Positions 22,690-32,503 of a DNA stretch of 64,000 nucleotides are shown one piece after another. The position numbers were made by a program, and so were the translations under genes. The DNA is taken from NCBI GenBank assembly GCA_043228905.1, contig JBHGNT010000011.1, positions 2,914,001 through 2,978,000 on the forward strand. Reading direction: 5' to 3'. Each line of letters starts with the position of its first letter. The stretch's first letter is position 1. This DNA comes from Azolla caroliniana. Taxonomy: Eukaryota; Polypodiophyta. The notes under the pieces are model-generated. The model was not told where the DNA came from. It was given only the letters and a program-made list of their open reading frames with translations, and ran no database searches.

Positions 22690-23235
22690 TGTCGTGAAAT
22701 ACGTGGAATAATCTCCGGTCACAACCGAAGCGTAGATCACTTGATAACAATCAAACACAACAGAAATGGGAATGGAGGTAAGTACCCGAACAGAAAAGAG
22801 AATACATAGGATGTTAACGTGGAAAACCCTGAGAGGGAAAAACCACAGGAGTCCACAGACTCCAAACTGTCACTATGCCAACAATTACAACAGGGAGCAC
22901 AGATGCAACAACCTCGTGCTCATGATCTTCACTTGGCGGCGGTTACAACAGAGACATGTTATGTATCGCTCTCTCTGTCTCTCTCTCTATACATTCATTA
23001 CACCAAAATTACACACACCATAACTACTGAGTTTGCCCTAGGTCATATTTATACTAATATGACTTTCAGATATTTACAAAATATAGCCCTAGTGGGCTCT
23101 CTGGAACATATTTACATATATGTCCCTTCATCCGGTGAGAGGTTCTCACCGGGCCTGCATCATCCGGTTCTCACCGGGTCTTCCTTGCCGGGTACTCGTC
23201 ATCCGGTTCTCACCGGGTCTTCCGTTGTCGGGGTA
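22690..23235 (-). repeat. 5' LTR of copia 1 (outer end uncertain)
   Basis: The inner end reads ...ATTTCACGACA in the element's sense, directly before the primer-binding site. The LTR shares the layout of the copia B LTR (50049-50620): 'ggtcacaaccga', 'gagggaaaaaccac', CT tract, 'gccctaggtcatatttatac'. It has three copies of 'ccggttctcaccggg' near 23140-23220. I cannot fix the outer (TG) end, which may be truncated. Confidence 0.65.
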
Positions 23236-23361
23236 GTTGTGGTTCGTGCGGCGAAGTCGCGGGGACTAAGGTTAAGGGGAGTTGAAGAAACTTAACTTTT
23301 AATAAGGCTTGTATGGTGATGATAGAATGGATAAGGATAGTAAGAAGAAGAGTTACGAGTA

Positions 23362-23416
<55 letters not shown>

Positions 23417-23890
23417 GAGCATAGATAAAAAATAGAGACAATGTATGATTCAAGAAAGAAGATTGAGACAAAGTATGATTCAAGGAACAAGATTATATGA
23501 TATAAACATTCAATGTATATTAAAAGTATAATATTTTAGCAACTTTACAATCCTTGATCGCAAACTACACACATTCTCTATCGACCCTTGATTTGAACCC
23601 ACGACCTCAACTTCGAAACGAGAGGTTCTCCACCCAATGAGCTAGTTTTCTTTACTTGATTATATTATTTTCTCCCTCTCTCTTGATTCTTTCTTGTTTT
23701 CCTTGCCCCTCTTTATATAAGTGTTGCCATGCATATGGTAATGTATGGGAGCATGGCATGCATGCAATGCATGATCGCCATTTGGAGCACATGTATTGCA
23801 CGTGATACATGGTAGCCATCATGCTCACTTGAGCTCCCATGTATGAAAATAGATATGGGATAAGTATAATGATGAAAATGTATTCTAAAA
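23236..23890. other. Spacer with compound GT/GA microsatellite
   Basis: No gene. A (GT)n(GA)n microsatellite lies at about 23364-23415, followed by a duplicated word ('gacaa(t/a)gtatgattcaa'), and then a tRNA-derived segment (listed separately). Confidence 0.5.
23588..23650 (-). mobile_element. tRNA-derived SINE head
   Basis: On the minus strand, TAGCTCATTGGG (A-box-like, 23644-23633) is followed 33 bases later by GGTTCAAATC (B box, about 23600-23590), within a cloverleaf-like spacing. This is the internal pol III promoter layout of a tRNA-derived SINE. It is not a functional tRNA: stems do not pair well and no proper anticodon arm is visible. Confidence 0.55.
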
Positions 23891-24150
23891 TAACTAACCT
23901 AGCTTAGTGGTGTATACTTTGTGTTTGGCATACAAGGTTGAGAGTTCAAGTCTATCAATTTTACTTAATACAATATATAGCTTCATTCTTATATCATGAA
24001 GCACAATTATTACACACTTTTACAAATAAATAGCCTAGCCTAGTGGTATGTACATTGTACTTCGTATATAAGGATGCGGGTTCATGTCTCTCAAATATTA
24101 TTAAATACAACATTTAAGTTCATTTTTATATCGTGAAGCACATTCTTCAT
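23891..24150 (+). mobile_element. Two tandem copies of a tRNA-derived SINE
   Basis: Two head-to-tail ~130-bp units. Copy 1 has CCTAGCTTAGTGG (A box, ~23898) and GAGTTCAAGTCT (B box, ~23942). Copy 2 has CCTAGCCTAGTGG (~24034) and GGGTTCATGTCTC (~24078). Both share tails of the form 'ttaaatacaac(a)..., ttcattttTatatc(a/g)tgaagcaca'. The A/B spacing fits a tRNA-derived pol III promoter. Tandem SINEs can arise by insertion into a tail or by local duplication. Confidence 0.7.
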
Positions 24151-24408
24151 GACACCGTTGCTGGGACTACAACATCCAGATTCAGCCTCGGTCGAGTTGC
24201 TCATCAACACTGTTCTTCTCACTTCCCATCCGGAGGGACCTGTTTCCTAACAGTCTTTGACCTAGATCTCCTTCCTATCGACTAACCCAATCGACTCTTC
24301 AACCATCGGCACTCACCCCAAACAGTTTGGCTCCTCCTTGTCTTCGACTGTCAGCACTTCTTGGCCCAAACAGTAGTCTCCTCCCACTGGAGGGACATAT
24401 TCCCAACA

Positions 24409-24990
24409 AGACCTCATCAAGCAGCTAAAGAACAAAAAGGTGGCCACGGAAGACAAAGTCAAAATGGGCATTGAAAGAATCCGGATGTTGGTCAAAGCAT
24501 GGAGGGACTAGACGAAAACAAGGATAGTCCACTACTCGGCGGCAATTTGGCATCAGTGGTCGAAACAAGCGGCGGAACTCCAACTACTCTGGGCGGATGT
24601 GGAAAACCGAAAGAAGGACGAAAACAATTCCTATAAGATGGATGAGGAAAGCATAGTCACCATTCAGGAGGAATTGTCAGAGGATTTTTATGTCCTGGCC
24701 GACACACAGATAGAGGATGTTTGGAAGCTCGTTGACGGACTTGAAGACGATCAACTCGACGTGCAACTATAGCTGAAAGGATATGAGCGGGAGCACCGGA
24801 GGAAGGATGTTGCACGACGAGCGGAGAAAATCAACATCAGTGATGAGGAGCAGCCGACGGAGGCAAGACCCCAGCAGCCAGAGTCATAGACGGATCCGTA
24901 GAAGGTAGGAGACGGAACAGAGGAGCCGGAGCAGAGCAACAACAACAGTCTCAACATCTAGATCTATAGCAGCAGCAGTAGCAAATGATG
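24409..24990 (+). pseudogene. Degenerate gag-like frame of unknown family
   Basis: The plus strand reads DLIKQLKNKKVATEDKVKMG, ERIRMLVKAWRD-stop, HYSAAIWHQWSKQAAELQLLWADVENRKKDENNSYKMDEESIVTIQEELSEDFYVLADTQIEDVWKLVDGLEDDQLDVQL-stop, then a Gln/Glu-rich tail with further stops. Few stops interrupt a long protein-like stretch, so this is a recently decayed coding region. Its position 5' of an LTR-like segment suggests a retroelement gag or accessory protein, but I recognise no motif. Confidence 0.4.
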
Positions 24991-25129
24991 GAAAAAGGAC
25001 CGGTCGAGCCCTTGGACCAGAGTATACTAGACATCGAGAGCGCAACCGTGGGTTGGACGTGCAATGCCCTGTCCCATGGGTGTGCCATGTGTTGGCCTAA
25101 AGAGTATGTTCCGGAAGAGTAAGTGAATG

Positions 25130-25510
25130 GGGATGAGTTGACAAGTTGGAGTATAATAATATAATTATTAGTTAAGTAATATTATAGGAATGGACAGATC
25201 CAGATAGTTGTACCGATCCGGATCCGCACCAATTGATAGTCGGTAGTCGGTAAGACACCGTTTTGTAAGCTCTACCGAATGCCTATAAAAGGGTCTGGAA
25301 TTGATGTATAAAGTTAACGGAAGTAATAAGAGATTAGTGTGTTTGTTGTTCTTAATTCTATTGTTCCTTGTGTACTTGCCATTCTGTGCTTAAACTATTA
25401 ATCTTACGCGTGTTATAAGTAATCGGTTGCGTATTACGTAATCCGAAGGGCATCCGGGAATAGTCGGATCAGAATCGGATCAGCACCGGATAACATCCAT
25501 ATCCTAACCA
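25130..25510 (+). repeat. LTR-like segment
   Basis: Contains a TATA-like 'cctataaaaggg' at about 25281-25292, followed by a probable R/U5 region ('ttgttgttcttaattctattgttccttgtg') and 'gcgtattacgtaatccgaaggg'. This is the usual layout of a plant LTR promoter, and it follows the degenerate gag-like frame. I could not find a matching partner or precise TG/CA ends. Confidence 0.4.
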
Positions 25511-27329
25511 CCCTTTGGAGAAGTGTTCTGGAATGGACACCCTGTGTTTGTGGCTAAGTTCAACCCATGATAAACAATTTCTTTTCTCCTTCTCAATAAG
25601 CCTCTTTCTTGCAGTAATTCACAAGTCAGTTGAATGGGATTTTTATGCTATTCTAAACATAGAACACAGATAAGATCTATTATGGAAGTATTTATTTTCC
25701 CTCGATTTGTGGGTAGAAAAAGGAAATATATATATATATACATTTTTTTTCCTTTTTCTTTTTATCAATCAACTTTAGATTTTCTTATGTGATGATTATC
25801 GTAGGAATGCAAAGAGGTTCCTGAGGCTTCATATTGCGATTCAACAGGTAAATTACAAATTTTCGAACCAATCGTTTGCAAATCAATCCGCCATCGAAGC
25901 CACAAATAACTATATAAATCAATGTGTTACAGAAAATTGATGGTGTTTCAACTTACCACAAAGCCTTAATCAAGTGTGTTATAATATGATACAAACTTTT
26001 TGCCAGCTTCGGTTTCTAAGTCCATGGTTAAAATAAACAAGTTATTTAGGCTCCGATGACTGAGTCCCAAGCTTGGTCGTAGCAAAACCTACTACAGAAT
26101 GGAAGGCAGGAGGAGCAAGACTCTAGAAAAGTCTATTTACTTCTGAATCCATTAGTTGGGAATAGGAAGAAGAGGGGAAGTTTAAAAAAATTGGAACTCA
26201 TTTCTTCTCATTCTTATCTCCCCTTGCGCTTTCCTTCAATTTTGTTTATATATGAAGTCTAACTTAAGTTCCCCTCTACGCTCCCTAACCACTGACATTG
26301 TTTGACACTATCATCTGGCACCCCTTGCCGTCATCACAAACATTGTTATAGTCCATCATAGTCCACTTCGTATGTCATCCCTTAACACCTTTCCTTTTAC
26401 CCCTACAAATACCTAAACTAAAACAAATAAAAAAAAGTTCCCTATCCACAAGAAAAAGGAAAAGTATACTCGTCTTCCCTGAATACCCCTTTCATTCACC
26501 AATTAATTACTTGGACATACTAACTTATAGACACACATTAATAGTTATACAGCTATACATGCTCACACACATACATAAAAAATAGATCAAATAAATACGG
26601 ACATGTGTTACACATTTAAAAACTCACACACATTTATATAAAGATCTAGCACACATACGCCTCATTTGTATATTCTTAAAAGAAAAAAACATTTTACAAA
26701 CCCCATGTACATTCTTACGTACATATACATCTATAAACTCATGCAAATAGTGACATACATAACGCTTCGAGTCACACACACACACACATCTTCATAGATA
26801 TTCAAACATCAAATATATGCATTAAAATTGAAATCATCTTTCACACTCGTACATCCTCACTAGAACACGAGTTCCCAAAGGTAGTAAAAGTCCATAGACA
26901 ATAACTCGAGCGTACTCCATCATCTCTAGTGGACTTGATTTCGTTAACCTGCACGTGTGTTGTGTTATGACACCAGCACCAATTGCCCACACTATAATGG
27001 AGTCTACAGATCTGACTTCAATCCCTAGAATGAAGAAAAGAAATCATAGGTCATTTCAGGTCGTGACCTATGACAGAGCCTGTGTGCACTTCAACTTGGA
27101 CCTTAGGTATCATTGAGCAATCAAAGTTTTTCTCGGCATAAAGAATCCTCTAATGTAGTGTCACATTGGTGGTACACCCGTACATAAAGAAGAAAGGACA
27201 AGATGCTTGAGTCCAAGACCAAGAGTATGGTCTCATGTGACAACTCAGATCAGTCACCCTAGTCGGTTGATAACAAGTGTGGTCCCCGAATGAGCCATTC
27301 AAACATCATATTGTATCTTCACAACATCA
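25511..27329. other. AT-rich spacer
   Basis: No gene recognised. Contains a short TA run near 25724-25740 and a CA run near 26776-26787. The right end (about 27050-27330) probably already belongs to the old copia element, but I cannot align it by eye. Confidence 0.5.
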
Positions 27330-28330
27330 GTTTCTGAATGTCAAAATTTGACAACCAATTATATATCCAGAACAATTCCAAATGCTCGTTCTTCATTGTC
27401 CTATATATTTACAACCTTTTCATCACTAGAGAAATCGTGATCAAGACTCAAAAGATAAAAAAAAAATCTTTCAAAACATTTAGAGATGAAGGACTTGAAT
27501 GCCTTACAATTATTTTCTAGGCATCAAGGTCATTAAAACTCCATATGGGTTCTTGGTCTCACAATGACACTACATGTTGAACCTGCTCTATAAGTTCAAA
27601 ATGACCGAATGTAAATCCATCATCACGCCCTCGATCGAAACATGAATTTAAGTATAAACCTCGGTGAGTTATATGAACTAATGCAATATCGGCAGATAAT
27701 GAGGAGTATCGCCTATGTGACAATCACCCAACTAGATCTTCGTTACTCAATCAAACTTCTTAGCTAGTTCATGAAAAACCCCCACGACACTAGCATGGGT
27801 TTTGCTAAGCAAGTGTAATGATATCTAAATGGAACAATCAATCATGAATGTGTTCTACAAGCACAAAGTATTGCTTTGACTATCAGGATTCATAGATGTT
27901 GACTGGGGAAGCAATGCATTTGACAAGAGATCTACATTAGGATTTATGTTTTCATTAAGAAGTGGAGCAATCTCCTAGCATAGCAAGAATCAACCAACAA
28001 TAGCTCTATTGAAGATTGAGCCGAATTATAGAGGCGTAGTTGTAGATATATGTGAAACCTTAATGCTTAAAAGACTATTCAAAAACTTTGAAGAATCAGT
28101 CAACCAACCAATCCCGATACACTTCAATAATCTCAACAACATGTAGCTCACAAGGAATTTGGTGTTTCATGCTTGACCTAAGCACATTGAGGTGCATTAT
28201 TATTATATCCATGGTCAAAAATTGGCCAAAGATGTCGACCTCCAATACATAGACACTAATGAGAAGGTGGCCAATATTTTCACAAAGGCGCTAGGTCTCA
28301 ATGAGTTGCGATGATTCTCAGTGGATCAAG
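27330..28330 (+). pseudogene. Old copia pol relic (RT end and RNase H)
   Basis: The plus strand starts MSKFDNQLYIQNNSKCSFFIVLYIYNLFITRE, a copia RT segment in which the catalytic YVDD has become YIYN. Far downstream, allowing frame changes and stops, it reads IARINQQ..., EAEYRGVVVDICETLMLKRL, FEESVNQPIPIHFNN (RNase H) and PKHIEVHYYYIHGQ...VANIFTKAL, the classic copia C-terminus. Dozens of lesions mark it as old. It ends about 800 bp before its probable 3' LTR. Confidence 0.8.
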
Positions 28331-29122
28331 GCCTTATAGCACTTGATATTCAAGCTTGAGGAGAAGTACAAGAAAAAGGACAATTACAAGAATGGTACCA
28401 AAACTGAGCTTATCTGAAGAAAGTCGGGTAAAGGCTCAACATTTGAAGATGAGAACTAGGATAAGCTCAACACTGGCATGACACTTGCAGATGAGGAGAT
28501 CTAGTGGAAACAAGACACCTAATGATAGTACAAGTACCTATGCCCTTTGCAAAAGGAAAAGACAAAACAACATGATATGAAAAAAGAAGATAAGCTCGAC
28601 GAAGAGCCAAGGGAAAAATCCCAACAAAGAAGAAGAGAGATGGGATAAGCCCAAAGAAGAATGAGTTGTTGAGATGATGAGAAGCAAAAGAGGAAAAGCA
28701 AGGTTGGCATCAACAGAGTGAGCCTGACACACACGATCAAACTCAATTGGGTGGTTGGGAGGGAAATCTTTACTATGAATCAATGATTGTCACAAGATAA
28801 AGGAAAAGAGAGGTAGGGTAAAACTCGCACAAGATCAACACCCGAATCAAAACATTGATTGGATAATCCTATCATAAAACCCCAACTCCCTAGGATTCCA
28901 TGATCGACTTTTTTAAATAGACAAGATCAACCTTGCCTAATCAAGGTGGAGTACAAAGGAGCAATGTGAAGACGAAGTCCCGATTCCCAACTATTTGAAC
29001 AACATCAATCGTATCTTCAACTACTATGAGACAATTGAGGTTAACAAGACACAAAGTTTACCTTTTGGGGACATATTGAGAATCAAGCTCAACTTGGGTA
29101 AAGGCACAATATGTGAAAGGTG

Positions 29123-29464
29123 TGTGGGAACACACTTTATTGTAATATGTGTGAACTATCTAGTTACACAAAGAACAATATTACTTGTCAAATATAAATG
29201 TGGCCAAACAATATTAGATATCTAGTTACTTGTCAAATATAAATGTGGTCAAACAATATTAGATATTCTTATGACAAAATTGTACTCAAGTGAATGTTTA
29301 TGACTAGACTCCATTAGCCTCAATTAATGTGGTAGTCCCTTGGGGACTTGTATATATGTATGTAAAGCCCACTAAGAGCATTACTTTATTAAGATGATTC
29401 TTAGTTTATCAATATAGTTTTTCTCTTGATTCTTTTTCTCTCACATGCACACAATGTTTCCACA
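29123..29464 (+). repeat. 3' LTR of the old copia element
   Basis: A 342-bp segment with near-inverted ends TGTGGGAAC...GTTTCCACA, the TG...CA form of copia LTRs. Inside it a 39-bp word ('cttgtcaaatataaatgtgg' and its extension to 'atattagatat') is tandemly duplicated at about 29185-29265. It ends in the T-rich 'ttttctcttgattctttttctctca' typical of U5. It follows, in the expected order, the copia pol relic on the same strand. Confidence 0.7.
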
Positions 29465-29624
29465 GACCCCAGCTCGTTGAGATTCAACATTATTTACATA
29501 TATGAAGGAATTGTATACCGTGTTCCTAGTGATTTGGGGTTGACAAGGATTGTAATGGATTTTGTGCATAAAAAAACCAAGTATCGAGGAGAAGTCTATG
29601 TATAAACTTCCTAAACTTTAGAAA

Positions 29625-29680
29625 AGAGGAATTTGAACTCTCACTTTCAAGTAAATGGCATACCACCACTAAGCCACTTC
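29625..29680 (-). mobile_element. tRNA-derived SINE-like segment
   Basis: The minus strand shows TGGCTTAGTGGTGG (A box, 29676-29663) and GAGTTCAAATTCC (B box, 29640-29628) with tRNA-like spacing. The A box resembles that of the tandem SINE pair at 23.9-24.15 kb (TAGCCTAGTGG), so they may be one family. Confidence 0.5.
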
Positions 29681-30624
29681 CATGAGGTTTACAATGGAAT
29701 TTTTTACTTGGAAATCCAAGCATCAAAACAAATTTCACATTAAGAAGAAGAAAAGTTTATGTGAAAAGAGATTTGACACAAGTCCAAAATCTAGGAAACC
29801 TAATGCCTAATTGACCATCCAATGCTTGTATAAAAGAAGGAAATTCCCCATCATAAAGGATGTAACATGGGAAAAATCATTCCTAAGTTTAGGAAATGCG
29901 TATTGACATACATAGCCGAAACCCAAAAGAGTTGACAACAATAAGGCAACATGGATATTATATTCTACTTGTAGTTCAACTGTGGTATTGGTTAAACATG
30001 TTTAATATAAGTTTATAAAATTGTTCTCCAACAAAAGATCCTAATAATATCTATAAAAATAAGGCAATGTTAGGTTAGGTTTAGGATGGTACAACTTAAT
30101 GTACCACATTAACTTTTATTGCGTTTTTATGCTTCCCACATGTGCTCCTAAGTGTTCAATTATAAACTAATGAAATGGTTTATGAGGAACATGAAATTTT
30201 TCAAAAAACCCTAAAAAGTGAGACCATGATGTGGAGAAACCAATGCAGGCCTGATTACATTGGATTCATTTCTGTTACATCAAATCTTACAATTACAATA
30301 ATATTCTATACTTTTATACATAGACCTTATTGCTGCTACATGGAATACATGTATTGTGGACATCTTTTCTCTCTTATAACATTAAACATCACATCAAATA
30401 TATAAACATAAATGTAGTGTATGCGTTGATTCTGACATAAATTACTTTTGAACCTTTTTATTGATGTCACTACAAACATATGTAAAGCCTAAACAATCTC
30501 AACCTAAACAAACAAATTCCCTTTTACTTTAAAACTAGACTTTAAAGTATCTCCAAGACATTTCGTGTGGTTAGGATGAATCTAAAAATCTAGGGGTTTT
30601 GTGTCACTTGTACTTAAAGTGGGG

Positions 30625-30791
30625 GAAATCATGGCATAACACAATTGTGTGTGACAGAAAACTTATGAGGAACAAATAAGCAAGCTATGAAATCAAGAAA
30701 ATGTGTGGTTGAAATCATGGCATAACACATTTGTGTGTGACAGAAAACTTGTGGAACAAATAGACAAGCTATGAGATCAAGAAAATGTGGA
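30625..30791 (+). repeat. 86-bp tandem duplication
   Basis: GAAATCATGGCATAACAC begins at 30625 and again at 30711. Both copies continue through 'gtgtgtgacagaaaactt' and 'aatcaagaaaatgtg(t)gg', with small differences. Confidence 0.85.
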
Positions 30792-31724
30792 CCATCATGT
30801 GGATCAATGATAGTGAAAGGTTGAATTATAAGGTTCTAAATTGAAATAATGATAATATTTATGAGGTTGGTGGGTGATTGTAAATTACAATAAGCTTTGT
30901 GTTCGCTTGAAGGAAAGTTGAAGCAACTTTAGCGACTTGCAATAATGTTCGTGTTCATAAGGCCGAAGTATATCATTAATTTTTAATCATGATGATACTT
31001 AGTGTTCACAAAGGTTGAATAACTCATTCTCGTAAATCTAGCTGGCTTTAATGAAAATATTTGTTTAGGAATTCCATGGCTCACCAATTGAGTGATAACT
31101 TGAGCTATTTTGGAGAGCTTGTAATTACTAGGCAAGGTCTTGAAAAGCAAGTTGGTTTTAGTGAAAATATTGGTTTAAGAATTCCATGGCTCGCCAATTG
31201 AGGAGTGCAAGTTACAAATCATTCATTCTAGCCAGGGTTTTCAAGTTCACACAATGAAAAGATTGGCATAATAACTCCAAGGCTCATTGATTGAGGAATC
31301 CAAGGCGAAAAGACCACCCAGGTAATCCGAAGGTTCTCCATTCAGCAACACAAGCTACTAACCACTCTCGTGATTTCAAGTTGTCCTTACTCACTAGGGT
31401 GAATGAATGTCCTTTTTGCTACGTAAAACAGAAGGGGATGGACAAGCAATGCACACCATAGATGTCTCCGTAAGTGGACGTTTAGTAAGAAGTTACAGAA
31501 ATGGACGATCAGTAAGACAAAAGGGTAAAATAATAAGATACAATTTACATTGCATTGATGCACATGACCCACATTATAAGAGTGTTACTATGGATCAATG
31601 TCTAGTACATTTATATGGGCCAAAAGGGTATCCTCAATTCAATCAAACATCAATGATGTAGAGTCTAGACCCACGTTATAGTTGTCTCCGGAAGTGGACA
31701 CTTAGTAGACCCAGGTTTTTCCCA

Positions 31725-32200
31725 GAATAACTCGAAGCTAAACAACTACCATAAGAGTGTTTGATGAGAGGATAGTGGCGAGTCCTTCGACACATAACAT
31801 TCAAAATCCACAACCATTAGAGCAAATTGTGATGATATTGTGGATCACGGGGAGTGTTTTCACACTGTGGTTCCCATGGTTTTCTTATACATAGATATAT
31901 TTGCTCTTTGTAAAAAGGAGAGAAACCAAGTTTCACAAAATTTGAAGTTTTACTTCCTTCCAAGAGTAACTCGGTGAAAAAAAGCTACCAGAAGAGTGTC
32001 CGGAGAGGACAATGGCGAGTCCTTCGAGAGACGTAACACTCAAAAACCCGAGACCAATTAGAGCCGATTGTGATGATGTTGTGGATCACGAGGATCGGTT
32101 TCACACTATGGTTTTCTTATACAACATATTTTGCTCTTTGTAAAAAAAAGAAAAACCTAGTTCACAAAATTGAAGTTTTTACTTCCTTCCAAAAGCCATA
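31725..32200 (+). repeat. ~240-bp tandem duplication
   Basis: Two copies share, in order, 'agtaactcg' or its variant, 'gagtgt(t/c)', 'tggcgagtccttcgaca/gag', 'gattgtgatgat(a/g)ttgtggatcacg', 'tggttttcttataca', 'ttgctctttgtaaaaa' and 'gaagtttttacttccttcca'. The second copy is shorter. No coding capacity. Confidence 0.8.
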
Positions 32201-32503
32201 GTTTAAAAAAAAAAACACCAATGAAGACCATATATACATATATATATATATATCTTCATTACAATACATGTGACAGAAATTCATGAGTTTTTATTTACTT
32301 CATGATTCTCTAATGCAAACAGCAATTGGCTTTTACTTGCCAATCAATTACATACATACTTTGGCTTTATTTTCAAATTATTATTATTATTTTGTAATTG
32401 ATGAATGTTCTGTTAATTTATCTTGTCTCCTTCTTCTTTTTACCTGTGTATTACATATATGTGTGTGTATGTATGTATGTATAACACTGAAAGATCAGAA
32501 TCC

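Larger units (their letters stand above)
19575..23235 (-). mobile_element. Ty1/copia element 1, 3'-truncated, with solo LTR insertion
   Basis: Minus-strand order: 5' LTR (22690-~23235), primer site, gag, protease, integrase, then truncation at about 19575, before RT. It belongs to the same family as copia B at 50-52.8 kb: the integrase ends (RGKLDPKTRPCIFLGYGDDEFGYRVWD and relatives) are nearly the same. A 633-bp solo LTR sits between gag and protease. Single stops occur in gag and a frameshift in integrase, so it is inactive. Confidence 0.9.
29465..32503. other. Non-coding region upstream of the PI-PLC-X gene
   Basis: No gene recognised. Holds a SINE-like segment (29625-29680) and two tandem duplications (30625-30791 and 31725-32200) listed separately, a looser repetition of 'gaattccatggctc(a/g)ccaattg' at 31070-31200, and a TA run at 32230-32255. 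The last few hundred bases before 32504 should contain the promoter and 5' UTR of the plus-strand gene. I can point to no decisive TATA box. Confidence 0.5.

Noticed and set aside
23588-24150. Functional tRNA genes at the A/B-box sequences
   Set aside because: The acceptor and anticodon stems do not pair and the copies are followed by SINE-like tails.
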